Positions 44,984 through 56,978 of a stretch of 64,000 bases of DNA are shown here, one piece after another (position 1 is the stretch's first letter; each line of letters starts with the position of its first letter). The DNA comes from Methylophaga sp. (GTDB lineage: Bacteria > Pseudomonadota > Gammaproteobacteria > Nitrosococcales > Methylophagaceae), in contig JAFIFW010000010.1 in the NCBI GenBank assembly GCA_020831825.1, positions 1 to 64,000 of the forward strand, written 5' to 3'. The translations under genes were made by a program, and so were the position numbers. The notes below the pieces were generated by a model. That model had not been told where the DNA came from and searched no databases. It worked only from the letters and a program-made list of their open reading frames with translations.

Positions 44984-45202
44984 CTATTTGGACTTGCGCG
45001 TCAACTCCAGGTGTTCTGTTGAGCAGAAGTAATGTTTGTCCTGCGAAATTGCCTCATGTTCGGGCAAATGCAAGCCGCAATGCTCACAGCGCACCATTCT
45101 TTCAGCTTTGGCAGGCAGATCGGTAGAAGGTTTACGGCGGAAAAGATTCACAAACACCAGGTACAGCAGCAAACCAAGGACGAGCAGTAACAAAATTCGC
45201 AT
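44984..45202 (-). CDS. PP0621-family small membrane protein
   Basis: A 72-residue protein from ATG 45202, preceded by GAGG. It has one N-terminal transmembrane helix (RILLLLVLGLLLYLVFVNLF), then a metal-type cysteine pair CEHCG, and HYFCS. This is the PP0621 family seen next to pilS. Function unknown; the cysteines suggest a zinc ribbon. A start 17 codons earlier would lie inside the typA terminator and is rejected. Confidence 0.82.
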   Translation of the reverse strand: MRILLLLVLGLLLYLVFVNLFRRKPSTDLPAKAERMVRCEHCGLHLPEHEAISQDKHYFCSTEHLELTRKSK

Positions 45203-45216
45203 GGGTAACCTCAAAA

Positions 45217-45246
45217 AAAAGGGTAACCGTGACAGGATACCCTTTT
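45217..45246 (-). terminator. Intrinsic terminator of typA
   Basis: On the minus strand AAAAGGGTA...TACCCTTTT with eight T's. It lies 21 bp after the typA stop and directly ahead of the PP0621-family start. Confidence 0.85.
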
Positions 45247-45266
45247 CTCTCAACTACAGTCAGCCA

Positions 45267-47099
45267 TTAGCCACGAGAAGCGCGCTTGCGCTCGTGCTCC
45301 AGTAGCAGTTTTTTACGCAACCTCAGAGACTTGGGTGTTACCTCAAGCAGTTCATCATCATCGATAAATTCCAAGGACTGCTCCAGACTCATGCGGATGG
45401 GCGGCACCAGTGTGACTGCTTCATCTGAGCCGGAAGCCCTGACATTGGTCAACTGTTTGCCCTTGAGCGGGTTGACGACCAAATCGTTGTCACGTGAATG
45501 AATGCCCACGATCATGCCTTCGTAAACTTCATCACCGTGCCCGATAAACATCCGACCACGCTCCTGCAGATTGAATATTGCAAAGGCCACCGCTTTACCC
45601 ACACCATTGGCAATCAACACACCGTTAATCCGTTTTCCGAAAGATCCCGGTTTCATTGGAGCGTAATGATCAAAACGGCTGTATATCAGGCCCGTTCCCT
45701 GTGTGGCAGTCAAAAACTCAGTTCGAAAGCCTATCAAACCACGAGAAGGCACGATAAAGTCCATACGAACACGGCCTTTACCATCCGGCGCCATATCGCG
45801 TAATTCAGCACCGCGTTCGCCCATTTTCTCCATAACGGTACCTTGATGACTTTCTTCGACATCAATGGTTACAGCCTCGAAAGGCTCTTCCTTATGTCCG
45901 TCAACCTCGCGGATGATAACCTCTGGTCGTGAAACGCCGAGCTCAAATCCTTCCCGGCGCATATTTTCAATCAACACCGACAAGTGCAGTTCACCGCGAC
46001 CAGATACCCGGAACTTGTCCGGATCTTCAGGAAGTTGTTCAACACGCAATGCTACGTTGTGAATCAGCTCACGTTCGAGGCGCTCCTTGATTTGTCTAGT
46101 CGTGACAAATTTGCCTTCCTTGCCTGCAAAAGGTGAATTGTTAACCTGGAACGTCATGGTCACGGTGGGTTCATCAACCGTCAGCGGTGGCAAGGCTTCT
46201 ACTGCATTAGGATCACACAGCGTGTCAGAAATATTCAGCGGATCCAAACCCGTGAAAGCAATAATGTCGCCTGCCTGAGCTGATTCAACTTCTTCACGAC
46301 GCAGACCCATAAAGCCCATCACCTGCATCACTCGGCCATTTCGTTTATTGCCTTCACGATCAACAACTGTAACAGGTGTATTGGTTTTCACCCGACCACG
46401 CTCAATGCGCCCTACGCCAATAACACCGACGTAACTGTTGTAGTCAAGTGAAGAAACCTGCATTCTGAATGGACCTTCTATGTCCACATTGGGTGGGCTG
46501 ACTTTGTCGATAACCAGCTGAAACAGAGGTGTCATATCGCCATCACGCACTGATTCATCCAGCCCGGCAAAACCATTGAGCCCAGAAGCATAAATCACAT
46601 CAAAATCAAGTTGTTCATCTGTTGCATCCAGATTGACAAACAAATCAAAGGTTTGGTCCAAAACCCAGCCAGCACGAGCACTTGGCTTATCTATCTTATT
46701 GATGACAACAATGGGCTTCAGTCCCAGCGCCAGTGCTTTTTGCGTCACAAATCGCGTCTGTGGCATGGGTCCTTCTGATGAGTCTACCAACAGCAACACC
46801 GAGTCCACCATCGACAATACACGCTCCACCTCACCGCCAAAATCGGCGTGGCCTGGAGTGTCTACGATGTTGATGTGATAGTCATTCCAACGAATTGCAG
46901 TGTTTTTGGACAGAATAGTGATGCCACGCTCACGTTCGAGATCGTTGGAATCCATCACCCGTTCCTGCAGTTCTTCGTGTTCGCTGAAGGTGCCTGACTG
47001 ACGCAGCAGTTGGTCAACCAGGGTGGTTTTACCATGGTCAACGTGGGCGATGATTGCGATATTCCGCAGCTTGTTGATGTCTTTTACAGTATTGGTCAT
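45267..47099 (-). CDS. typA: Ribosome-associated GTPase TypA/BipA
   Basis: A 610-residue translational GTPase with G1 [10 protein letters not shown]3 [13 protein letters not shown]4 NKIDKPSAR and the BipA-specific C-terminus. It helps 50S assembly at low temperature and stress. ATG 47099 gives the conserved family start; an upstream in-frame start adds three residues. Confidence 0.96.
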   Translation of the reverse strand: MTNTVKDINKLRNIAIIAHVDHGKTTLVDQLLRQSGTFSEHEELQERVMDSNDLERERGITILSKNTAIRWNDYHINIVDTPGHADFGGEVERVLSMVDSVLLLVDSSEGPMPQTRFVTQKALALGLKPIVVINKIDKPSARAGWVLDQTFDLFVNLDATDEQLDFDVIYASGLNGFAGLDESVRDGDMTPLFQLVIDKVSPPNVDIEGPFRMQVSSLDYNSYVGVIGVGRIERGRVKTNTPVTVVDREGNKRNGRVMQVMGFMGLRREEVESAQAGDIIAFTGLDPLNISDTLCDPNAVEALPPLTVDEPTVTMTFQVNNSPFAGKEGKFVTTRQIKERLERELIHNVALRVEQLPEDPDKFRVSGRGELHLSVLIENMRREGFELGVSRPEVIIREVDGHKEEPFEAVTIDVEESHQGTVMEKMGERGAELRDMAPDGKGRVRMDFIVPSRGLIGFRTEFLTATQGTGLIYSRFDHYAPMKPGSFGKRINGVLIANGVGKAVAFAIFNLQERGRMFIGHGDEVYEGMIVGIHSRDNDLVVNPLKGKQLTNVRASGSDEAVTLVPPIRMSLEQSLEFIDDDELLEVTPKSLRLRKKLLLEHERKRASRG

Positions 47100-47165
47100 A
47101 AATATCAATTCAAAAATGCATGCTCGCTGGCATGACGGATTAAAAGGGGCCCCTTTCAGGCGGGC

Positions 47166-47960
47166 TTATTTGAGTGTGTCAGTTAGATTGGGTGTAATCA
47201 GTGCTTGTAGTTGTGACTGCAAAGGCAAGTTACTGGCAATGACATGCCCTTTGTCGAGCACTTGGTCGCGTCCGCTAAAATCTGTCACGGTACCGCCAGC
47301 TTCTTCAACCAGCAACCAGCCTGCAGCGAGATCCCATTTTTCCAGGCCAATTTCCCAATAAGCATCCACTCTACCCGCCGCAACATAGGCCAAATCGAGC
47401 GCAGCAGAGCCTGCTCGACGAATATCAGAAACTTTAGGGAACAAAGCATTAAACATGCCCATGTAGGCATCAAAGTGCTGCGGATACTTGAATGGGAAGC
47501 CGGTTGCCAGCAATGCACCAGTTAATTCCTTGCGTTTACCTACCCGAATTCGTCTGTCATTCAGCTTTGCGCCCTCGCCTTTGCTGGCGGTAAACAGCTC
47601 GTCTCTGAGCGGGTCAAAGACAACTGCATGCTCCACGCGGCCGCGAACCATCACTGCAATTGACACGCAATAATGCGGAAAACCGTTCAGAAAATTAGTG
47701 GTTCCATCAAGAGGATCTATGATCCAAACTGTGTCAGCGTTGCCTGCGCTACCTGATTCCTCGGCCATAATCGCATGATCCGGGTAGGCTTTTTTGATAA
47801 CACTGATGATTTCCTTTTCAGCCAGACGATCAACATCAGAAACATAATCGTTGCGACCTTTGGTCGTGACTTCCAGGTGGTCAACGTGCTGTAGCGAGCG
47901 CACAATAAGGCTGCCAGCCTGACGTGCCGCGCGAACGGCAATATTCAGCATGGGGTGCAT
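47166..47960 (-). CDS. suhB: Inositol monophosphatase family protein SuhB
   Basis: A 264-residue phosphatase with the metal site WIIDPLDGTTNFL, EESG, and WDLAAGWLLVEEAGG. SuhB hydrolyses inositol-1-phosphate and also acts in rRNA antitermination with NusA. ATG 47960 matches the family start; the frame continues 14 codons upstream without a ribosome site. Confidence 0.93.
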   Translation of the reverse strand: MHPMLNIAVRAARQAGSLIVRSLQHVDHLEVTTKGRNDYVSDVDRLAEKEIISVIKKAYPDHAIMAEESGSAGNADTVWIIDPLDGTTNFLNGFPHYCVSIAVMVRGRVEHAVVFDPLRDELFTASKGEGAKLNDRRIRVGKRKELTGALLATGFPFKYPQHFDAYMGMFNALFPKVSDIRRAGSAALDLAYVAAGRVDAYWEIGLEKWDLAAGWLLVEEAGGTVTDFSGRDQVLDKGHVIASNLPLQSQLQALITPNLTDTLK

Positions 47961-48197
47961 AGATAAATTTTTCCAGAGCAAAACATACAAAAGAACCGCC
48001 AAAGTCTTTCAATGTCTGATCAACTCGGGCGGCTGCGATCCTAATCTTAGAATTATAACAACTTTTTTTAACGAATCGCAGTTCCAATTTATCGAAATAG
48101 ACAGCATAATTATTTCCTGCTAGCCTCATATCAGGCTTGCATTTGCTTGATATCTGGAAATGCGAAACCACAACTGGTACTTTTTAGGAGAAACCGA

Positions 48198-48497
48198 ATG
48201 AAACCATTAGCTAAACTGGGTGCTGTTATTCTGCCTCTGGCACTGTTAACTGCTTGTGCCAACACCGCTGAGATGGAAGCTCTGAAAGCTTCTGTTGAAG
48301 CAGCTCAATCAACTGCTGACAGTGCTTTGGTCGCAGCTCGCAATGCTCAAGCGAGTGCCGATACTGCACAACGTTCAGCTACTGATGCAGAGCTGTCTGC
48401 AATGAATGCACAACGTGCTGCAGAACGTGCTCAAAACGCTGTTGACGCATGCTGTGCACGTATCGACCGCATGTTCGAAAAAGCAATGAGCAAATAA
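48198..48497 (+). CDS. Ala-rich Lpp/OprI-like outer-membrane lipoprotein
   Basis: A 99-residue lipoprotein: signal MKPLAKLGAVILPLALLTAC with Cys20 lipidated, then an almost pure Ala/Gln/Ser heptad coiled coil (about residues 24-85), and a tail DACCARIDRMFEKAMSK. It starts after AGGAG and ends in its own terminator, so it is likely a highly expressed single gene, as for OprI and Lpp. The adjacent cysteine pair near the C-terminus is unusual and could form intermolecular disulfides. The C-terminal lysine could attach to peptidoglycan. Confidence 0.87.
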   Translation: MKPLAKLGAVILPLALLTACANTAEMEALKASVEAAQSTADSALVAARNAQASADTAQRSATDAELSAMNAQRAAERAQNAVDACCARIDRMFEKAMSK

Positions 48498-48516
48498 GCT
48501 CAACGCTCTCAGAACC

Positions 48517-48545
48517 AAAAAAGCCGGGGCTGCCTCGGCTTTTTT
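48517..48545 (+). terminator. Intrinsic terminator of the Ala-rich lipoprotein
   Basis: AAAAAAGCCG, GG bulge region, CGGCTTTTTT; 20 bp after the stop. Confidence 0.85.
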
Positions 48546-48627
48546 GTATGTGCCATTACGACAATTGTTAACTCTTCATCTGAACTGCCCGCTTGCACAC
48601 ACAGCAGTCTAATCAACACATAACGAC

Positions 48628-49785
48628 CTACAAAGCATACTCAGATAGCATCACAGGCCAGACTTTCACACCTGCTGCAGTGATCTTTTCAGCAACCTGT
48701 ATAGCCTCAGCTTCGCTTTCAAACGGGCCCAATACCATTTCCTCATGAGCTCGATTACTAATCGGCCAGAACATATAACCTAAATCAAGCTCATCAAGCG
48801 TGGCTCTGAATTTGGCAATGCTATCTGTTTTCATACCAGCATGAAGGAACCAGATATCCTCTACGATTGACAGCGAACTCTGATGTAAGCCTTTGACAAG
48901 ACCGCGATGTTCCCTGACCACTTTCTCAACAAACGGCCAATCTTCATCACGCAAGGAATCATCCTGCACTCTAATGATTGACTGAACCATGGGCGTCAGG
49001 TTGTTGGTATGCCGATCATCGATATCATCAAGCGGTTTATGCGCCTCCAGATACAACTGACCGTTATGAACTGCTGCCTTGTGTGGCTGATAGATAATTT
49101 CGACCTGGGTACCCAGGGATACCTGGTGGTACAACTGCTCGATGTCCTCAGGGAACAGCCGGATACAGCCTGAACTGACACGCATACCGACACCATAGGG
49201 ACGGTGAGTACCATGGATCAGATAGCTTGGATTAGACAGTCGAATGGCATGGGTCCCCAGGGGATTATCAGGACCGGGAGGTACAACATCAGGCAGAACT
49301 GTCCCCTCTTCGAGATAAGCAGCTCGGATAGATGCCGGTGGTGTCCATGTAGGATTCTCGCGCTTTTGGATAATACTCATTCTGCCAAGCGGTGTCCGCC
49401 AGCCTTCCCGACCAATGCCTATCGGAAAAGTCACTACACGTTGCGCTTCACCCGGCCCAGGTTTGGGATAATAATAAAGGCGCAACTCGGCGAGGTTGAT
49501 TACGATACCCTGACGCGGTGCATCTGGCAGTATATAACGTTTGGGAATGACTATTCTTTGACCCTCACCAGGTAACCATGGGTCGACATCTGGATTGGCA
49601 GAGACAATGTCGTGGTAGCCTAGATCAAATGTTCTGGCGATATCCAGTAAGGTATCTTCATGCCGACTGACCAGGATCATGTTATGCCCGATGATTCGGG
49701 TTTCTGGTGATGGTAAGGTAAACGTCGTCGCCTGAGCCTGAAAAGCAAACAGCGAAGCGCCTATGATTGATAACAATCGAAACAT
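48628..49785 (-). CDS. L,D-transpeptidase with LysM and SPOR-like regions
   Basis: A 385-residue exported enzyme. It has a signal peptide (MFRLLSIIGASLFAFQAQA), a LysM-like domain near 35-85, the YkuD catalytic domain with HGTHRPYGVGMRVSSGCIRL (the cysteine is the nucleophile), and an SPOR-like C-terminus (GPFESEAEAIQVAEKI). It makes 3-3 crosslinks or attaches a lipoprotein to peptidoglycan. It is divergent from bamD and near the Ala-rich lipoprotein, a plausible substrate. AGGA precedes the start. Confidence 0.9.
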   Translation of the reverse strand: MFRLLSIIGASLFAFQAQATTFTLPSPETRIIGHNMILVSRHEDTLLDIARTFDLGYHDIVSANPDVDPWLPGEGQRIVIPKRYILPDAPRQGIVINLAELRLYYYPKPGPGEAQRVVTFPIGIGREGWRTPLGRMSIIQKRENPTWTPPASIRAAYLEEGTVLPDVVPPGPDNPLGTHAIRLSNPSYLIHGTHRPYGVGMRVSSGCIRLFPEDIEQLYHQVSLGTQVEIIYQPHKAAVHNGQLYLEAHKPLDDIDDRHTNNLTPMVQSIIRVQDDSLRDEDWPFVEKVVREHRGLVKGLHQSSLSIVEDIWFLHAGMKTDSIAKFRATLDELDLGYMFWPISNRAHEEMVLGPFESEAEAIQVAEKITAAGVKVWPVMLSEYAL

Positions 49786-49924
49786 GGGTTTTCCTGAAAC
49801 GAGGTGAGATCGAGCGAAATTCATATTGTACGAGCTTGTCTCAGCTAAAAATAGTGATCTGCCTGCATAAAAAGACTAAGATCATGGTTTGTCTGTTCCC
49901 CAAAGCGATCGAAATCCACTCAAG

Positions 49925-50701
49925 ATGAAGAACCTATACCTGCCACTGCTACTCATCATCAGCCTCTCTGGCTGTTCTTATTTCCAAAGAGAAGAAGCCA
50001 AAGCTGAAGAGAGCTGGAGCGTTGAAAGAATATACGCCGAGGCTAAAGCCGCGCTCAATATGGGGGATTACACTAAGGCCATCCAGTATTACGATCAGCT
50101 CGAAGCACGTTTTCCGTTTGGTGAATACGCACAGCAGGCCTTACTCGAGTCCGCATTCGCGCATTACAAAAAACGTGACAGCGAAACAGCACTGGCCACA
50201 ATTGACCGATTCATCCGTGTTTATCCGCTCAACCCCAACATGGACTATGCGCTCTACCTGCGTGGACTGATTAACTTCCACCGGGATATGGGCTTTCTGG
50301 ATAGATATATTCCGCGCGACGAAACTCAGCGAGATCCCGCGGGTTCAAGAGATGCGTTACGCGACTTTACCAACTTGGTAAATCGCTACCCTGCCAGCCG
50401 CTACAGCGAAGATGCTACTCAACGTATCGTCTACTTACGTAACCGTCTGGCACAACATGAAATCCATGTCGCACACTACTACATGAAGCGGACCTCATAT
50501 CTTGCGGCACTGAACCGTGCCAAATATGTTGTTGAAAACTATCCACGCACCACCGCCATGCCCGAAGCACTGATGATCATGGCCAAGGCTTATAAGATTC
50601 TGGAGTTCAATGATCTGGCAGAAGACACGCTGCGAGTACTGGAGTTGAATTATCCAGGGCACCCTGGGGTGGCGGAAGTCCGCAGAACTCGAGTCAACTA
50701 A
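49925..50701 (+). CDS. bamD: Outer-membrane assembly lipoprotein BamD
   Basis: A 258-residue lipoprotein (lipobox LSGC) with five TPR-like repeats (IYAEAKAALNMGDYTKAIQYYDQLEARFPFGEY in part). It is the essential scaffold of the BAM complex. Ends at a strong terminator. A longer frame begins 36 bp earlier but would precede the signal peptide, so it is rejected. Confidence 0.93.
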   Translation: MKNLYLPLLLIISLSGCSYFQREEAKAEESWSVERIYAEAKAALNMGDYTKAIQYYDQLEARFPFGEYAQQALLESAFAHYKKRDSETALATIDRFIRVYPLNPNMDYALYLRGLINFHRDMGFLDRYIPRDETQRDPAGSRDALRDFTNLVNRYPASRYSEDATQRIVYLRNRLAQHEIHVAHYYMKRTSYLAALNRAKYVVENYPRTTAMPEALMIMAKAYKILEFNDLAEDTLRVLELNYPGHPGVAEVRRTRVN

Positions 50702-50723
50702 ACTGCTTCAATCGACTCAAGCC

Positions 50724-50753
50724 AAAAAAAAGGGGGGTTACACCCCTTTTTTT
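50724..50753. terminator. Bidirectional terminator between bamD and glnB
   Basis: A-tract, GGGG, loop, CCCC and T-tract; serves both convergent genes. Confidence 0.85.
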
Positions 50754-50761
50754 ATATCTGA

Positions 50762-52757
<1,996 letters not shown>

Positions 52758-52761
52758 CCAG

Positions 52762-53634
52762 TCAGACTCCCATAGCTTCCAGCATCATCTGACCAATCTC
52801 GGCCGGTGAGCGAACTGTTCTGACCCCTGCAGCTTGCAATGCAGCCAGTTTGGCTTCAGCGGTTCCCTGACCACCACTGATGATGGCGCCTGCATGGCCC
52901 ATTCGTTTTCCAGCGGGCGCTGTCAAACCTGCAATATAAGCGACCACAGGCTTGCTTACGTGTTCGGCAATATAAGCAGCAGCATCTTCTTCGGCCTGAC
53001 CACCAATTTCACCAACCATGACAATACCTTCTGTTTGCGGATCCTGTTCAAACAGTTCCAGACAGTCGATAAAGTTCATGCCATGGATCGGGTCACCGCC
53101 AATACCGACACAAGTGCTTTGGCCGAGCCCATTCAGTGTCGTCTGGTGTACCGCTTCATAGGTCAAAGTCCCGGAACGGGAGACAATGCCGATTTTACCC
53201 GGCTTGTGGATCACGCCCGGCATGATGCCGATTTTGCATTCACCCGGCGTAATCAGACCCGGACAATTCGGGCCAATCAACCGCGCGTCGTATTGCTGTA
53301 GGGAATGTCTTACGCGCAGCATGTCCAGTACCGGAATACCTTCAGTAATGCAGGCGATAACTTTGATGCCAGCGTCAGCAGCTTCCAAAATTGCATCTGC
53401 TGCAAAAGCTGCCGGTACGTAAATCATGCTTGCATCAGCCCCGGTCACCTCAACGGCCTCATGCACCGTATTGAAAACTGGTCGATCAAGATGTGTTTGG
53501 CCACCTTTACCCGGCGTGACACCGCCAACAAACTGAGTGCCATAGGCAATCGCTTGTTCAGAATGGAATGTGCCCTGTTTGCCAGTAAATCCCTGACAAA
53601 TCACTTTGGTATTTTTGTTTACCAGAATACTCAC
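52762..53634 (-). CDS. sucD: Succinyl-CoA synthetase alpha subunit
   Basis: A 290-residue subunit with the CoA site [15 protein letters not shown] and the active-site histidine in [17 protein letters not shown]. It forms succinate and ATP/GTP from succinyl-CoA in the TCA cycle. A malate-CoA ligase role is possible in serine-cycle methylotrophs, but no serine-cycle gene is next to it. Confidence 0.95.
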   Translation of the reverse strand: MSILVNKNTKVICQGFTGKQGTFHSEQAIAYGTQFVGGVTPGKGGQTHLDRPVFNTVHEAVEVTGADASMIYVPAAFAADAILEAADAGIKVIACITEGIPVLDMLRVRHSLQQYDARLIGPNCPGLITPGECKIGIMPGVIHKPGKIGIVSRSGTLTYEAVHQTTLNGLGQSTCVGIGGDPIHGMNFIDCLELFEQDPQTEGIVMVGEIGGQAEEDAAAYIAEHVSKPVVAYIAGLTAPAGKRMGHAGAIISGGQGTAEAKLAALQAAGVRTVRSPAEIGQMMLEAMGV

Positions 53635-53640
53635 AATGCA

Positions 53641-54804
53641 TTACTCCTTGGCAGCGGCGACAGCAAGTCGTGCTGCTTCAGTCAAATCCTGTGCAGCTTG
53701 AAGATTCATACCGCTTTGTGCCAGTAACTGTCGGCCATTTTCAGCATTGGTACCTTCGAGGCGCACAACCACCGGCAGCGACAAACCGATTTCCCGTGCG
53801 GCCTGAACAATGCCTTCTGCAATAAGATCGCAGCGAACAATACCGCCAAAAATATTCACCAGTATCGACTTGACTTTGTGATCTGACAAAATCAGCTTGA
53901 ACGCTTCAGCAACACGATCTGCGGTGGTGCCTCCCCCGACATCCAGAAAGTTGGCAGGTTCGCCACCCTCTTTTTGAATAAGATCCATCGTTGCCATGGC
54001 CAGACCCGCCCCGTTAACCATGCAAGCGACATTACCTTCCAGGGCGATATAGTTCAGCCCATATTGACGCGCAATGACTTCAGCATCATTTTCCTGGCTG
54101 GGATCAAACATCGCTTCCAGTTCCGGATGACGAAACAAGCCGTTATCATCAAGGTTAACCTTTGCATCCACCGCCAGCAGTTGACCCTGGGCAGTCACTG
54201 CCAGCGGGTTGATTTCAACCAGGCTGGCATCGTTGTCGACAAACATTCGATAGAGCCCCTGCATCACTTTCTGCAGCTGTTTGAAGGCATCACCTTGCAA
54301 GCCAAGGAAAAAGCCAGCTCGCCGGCACTGATAGCCCTGCAATCCAACCACAGGATCAATATACAGTGACAAGATAGCCTCTGGCTGATGCTCAGCAACT
54401 TCCTCAATATCCATACCGCCTTGTGCTGAAACCATGAACACCACTTTACGGCTGACCCGATCTACCAGCACCGCCAGATAGAGTTCACGGGCAATATCCG
54501 ACGGCTGTTCGATCAATACTTGATTGACAGGCAAACCTTCAGCGGTGGTTTGGTGGGTAACCAGATGACGACCCAGCATGGCATAGGTCGCGTCACTGAC
54601 AGCATCGTGTGAATCAACCACCTTGACTCCACCTGCCTTGCCTCGACCACCGGCATGTACCTGGGCTTTAACAACCCAGCGCTCGCCGCCTAACTGTTCA
54701 GCTGCCTGACGTGCCTGAATATTACTGAAAACGGCTTGCCCGTTAGGTGTCGGTATGCCGTATCGGCTGAATAATTGTTTCGCCTGGAATTCATGCAGGT
54801 TCAT
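53641..54804 (-). CDS. sucC: Succinyl-CoA synthetase beta subunit
   Basis: A 387-residue ATP-grasp subunit starting MNLHEFQAKQLFSRYGIPTP, with EINPLA, DAKVNLDDN and GIVRCD. 6 bp before sucD. The pair lies upstream of nadE-glnB on the same strand, so one transcript may span all four. Confidence 0.95.
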   Translation of the reverse strand: MNLHEFQAKQLFSRYGIPTPNGQAVFSNIQARQAAEQLGGERWVVKAQVHAGGRGKAGGVKVVDSHDAVSDATYAMLGRHLVTHQTTAEGLPVNQVLIEQPSDIARELYLAVLVDRVSRKVVFMVSAQGGMDIEEVAEHQPEAILSLYIDPVVGLQGYQCRRAGFFLGLQGDAFKQLQKVMQGLYRMFVDNDASLVEINPLAVTAQGQLLAVDAKVNLDDNGLFRHPELEAMFDPSQENDAEVIARQYGLNYIALEGNVACMVNGAGLAMATMDLIQKEGGEPANFLDVGGGTTADRVAEAFKLILSDHKVKSILVNIFGGIVRCDLIAEGIVQAAREIGLSLPVVVRLEGTNAENGRQLLAQSGMNLQAAQDLTEAARLAVAAAKE

Positions 54805-54942
54805 GTTTGTTTGCCTTTACTGTCTCAGACTGAATGCCGTTATCTGATAACGGCAAGTAAACGGTATATTTTCGCCCATCAGGCGGATAAATGCCATCAT
54901 ACGACGTGATATAGTATGCGGCGTATTGAATCGGAAACTCTG

Positions 54943-55908
54943 ATGCTGACGCTCTACCCGGAAATCGAACCCTTTCACAACGAACACCTGCTCATGGAAA
55001 AGCTGCCAGACGGCCGTCATCATGAGATTTACATCGAGCAGTGTGGCAACCCCAACGGTATTCCTGTGCTGTTCTTGCATGGTGGTCCGGGCTCAGGCTG
55101 TCGGCCCATGCATCGATGCTTTTTTGATCCCCAGCGCTACCACATCGTATTATTCGACCAACGAGGCTGTGGGCGCTCATTGCCCGAAGGTGAGCTTGAA
55201 CACAATAACGCTGATTATCTCGTCGCTGATATTGAAGCCATTCGTCAGCATTTGAATATCAAACAATGGCTGCTGTTCGGAGGTTCCTGGGGTTCAACAC
55301 TGGCACTTCTCTATGCCCGTCAATACCCTGAGTCGGTCAGTGCGATGCTCCTGCGCGGTATATTTCTCGGCCGTCAGCAGGATATTGACTGGGTCTATGC
55401 CCAAGGGGGTGCCTCGCGAATTTTTCCAGAGGCCTGGCAATCGCTTGTTGAGCGACTGCCTGTTGCAGAGCAGTCTCATCCCTTGAAAGCCTATCAGCAA
55501 ATGCTTCAACAAGGTGACGCCTCGCTGACCCAACAAGCAGCAAGTGATCTACAGCACTGGGAAGCCACTATTGTCATGATGCGCGATCATGAGTATCAAG
55601 CGGATCCGGAAGCCACCGTCAGTCCGCTTGCACACTCACTGATTCAGTTACATTTTGCGCTGAACGAATGTTTTATTGGCGACACACCGATACTGAATAA
55701 TCTTGATGCTGTTCAACAAATCCCAACCAGGTTGATTCATGGCCGTTACGACATGGTCTGCCCTGTCGAACAGGCTTTACTGCTCAAGCAACAGCTTCCA
55801 GATGCTGAACTGGAAATCGTGCCCTTGGCTGGCCATGCTGCGGGGGAACCGGCATTGATTGATGCCCTGATTCGTGCCACCAACGACATGGCAGACAGAT
55901 TGTCGTGA
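54943..55908 (+). CDS. pip: Proline iminopeptidase
   Basis: A 321-residue alpha/beta hydrolase: oxyanion HGGPGSG, nucleophile Ser in GGSWGSTLAL, and Asp/His late in GRYDMVCP and GHAAGE. It removes N-terminal proline from peptides. ATG 54943 is preceded by GGAA. Overlaps dtd by 4 bp (GTGA). Confidence 0.92.
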   Translation: MLTLYPEIEPFHNEHLLMEKLPDGRHHEIYIEQCGNPNGIPVLFLHGGPGSGCRPMHRCFFDPQRYHIVLFDQRGCGRSLPEGELEHNNADYLVADIEAIRQHLNIKQWLLFGGSWGSTLALLYARQYPESVSAMLLRGIFLGRQQDIDWVYAQGGASRIFPEAWQSLVERLPVAEQSHPLKAYQQMLQQGDASLTQQAASDLQHWEATIVMMRDHEYQADPEATVSPLAHSLIQLHFALNECFIGDTPILNNLDAVQQIPTRLIHGRYDMVCPVEQALLLKQQLPDAELEIVPLAGHAAGEPALIDALIRATNDMADRLS

Positions 55909-56342
55909 TCGGTTTGTTGCAGCGCGTCAGTCAGGCATCTGTCAGTGTGCAGGGACAGATCATCGCAGAGATTGAGCAAGGCCTGATGGTATTGATCGGC
56001 GTAGAACACAACGACACTCAGGCTCAGGCGGATCGCCTTGTTGAACGGATTATCCGTTATCGGATATTTGCCGACAGCCAGGACAAAATGAATCTGAGCC
56101 TTCTGGATGTGCAGGGCAGCCTGTTGCTGGTGCCCCAATTCACATTGCCAGCAGATACTCGCAAGGGCTTGCGTCCGAGTTTTACACCCGCAGCAACGCC
56201 GTCAAAAGGTGCAGAATTGTTCGATTATCTGGTCAATCAGGCAAGTGAATCTGTTGAAAAAGTGGCATCCGGTCAGTTTGGTGCAAATATGCAAGTCGCA
56301 CTGGTCAATGATGGTCCAGTGACATTCTGGTTACAAACATAA
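55905..56342 (+). CDS. dtd: D-aminoacyl-tRNA deacylase
   Basis: A 145-residue enzyme starting with GTG, sequence MIGLLQRVSQASVSV, with the SQFTL (here PQFTL) and NDGPVTF motifs of the Gly-cisPro chiral-proofreading site. It hydrolyses D-amino acids wrongly attached to tRNA. Coupled to pip by 4 bp. Confidence 0.95.
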   Translation: MIGLLQRVSQASVSVQGQIIAEIEQGLMVLIGVEHNDTQAQADRLVERIIRYRIFADSQDKMNLSLLDVQGSLLLVPQFTLPADTRKGLRPSFTPAATPSKGAELFDYLVNQASESVEKVASGQFGANMQVALVNDGPVTFWLQT

Positions 56343-56357
56343 TGATTCAGGGAAAAT

Positions 56358-56978
56358 ATGCGTAGTTTGAGAAACTTCTTGATCGGTTTAGTCCTGTTGA
56401 TACTGGCGATGTTTGCCATGCTGTTCATTCCAACCAGTCAAGTGGAAGCGCCCAGGGTCTGGGAGCTGGAGCAAATGCCAGATGGCAATATCAAGGTGCT
56501 GAATATTCACCTTGGTACCACCACATACCAACAAGCCCAATACGCACTGCGAGAACTGGGAGAAGTGGCCATTTTTGTCAATCAAGAAGGTAAAGCTTCG
56601 CTTGAAGTATTTTTTGATGCTATTAATCTGGCGGGATTGTCTGCCAGAGCAGTTCTCAATCTGAAAATGAATGATGATGAATTAAGAGGTTTGATTGATC
56701 GCAGTCCAGATGCGGGCCGCCTGCAGCGCAGTGGTGCTCGTCGATATCAAATCCATCATTCTGATTACGATGCCGTTTTCAATGCTCCTGTGATGGCAAT
56801 GACCTATATCCCAGGCCTGAGACTTGATGAGGCGATGCTAAGGTATCGCTTTGGTGAGCCGATTGCCATTGAACATCAAGCCGAGGATGGTGCTGAGCTA
56901 TGGCGTTATCCACATCTGGGACTCACCGTAGGGCTTCACCCCAGTGAACGGCCTGTTCTGCTGTTTGAGGCAAACTGA
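56358..56978 (+). CDS. Membrane-anchored protein of unknown function
   Basis: A 206-residue protein with one N-terminal transmembrane helix (FLIGLVLLILAMFAMLFIP) and a soluble periplasmic domain. The text RVWELEQMPDGNIKVLNIHL and YRFGEPIAIEHQAEDGAELWRYPHLGLTV suggests a compact alpha/beta fold with an internal SmpA/OmlA-like 'YRFGEP...W.Y...L' segment, but I cannot name a family. It follows dtd by 15 bp, and its last 56 bp overlap the end of the convergent GGDEF/EAL gene. Confidence 0.7.
   Translation: MRSLRNFLIGLVLLILAMFAMLFIPTSQVEAPRVWELEQMPDGNIKVLNIHLGTTTYQQAQYALRELGEVAIFVNQEGKASLEVFFDAINLAGLSARAVLNLKMNDDELRGLIDRSPDAGRLQRSGARRYQIHHSDYDAVFNAPVMAMTYIPGLRLDEAMLRYRFGEPIAIEHQAEDGAELWRYPHLGLTVGLHPSERPVLLFEAN

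Noticed and set aside
52762-54804. Malate-CoA ligase (mtkAB) instead of sucCD
   Set aside because: Sequence and neighbours fit succinyl-CoA synthetase; no serine-cycle genes are nearby to support the alternative.
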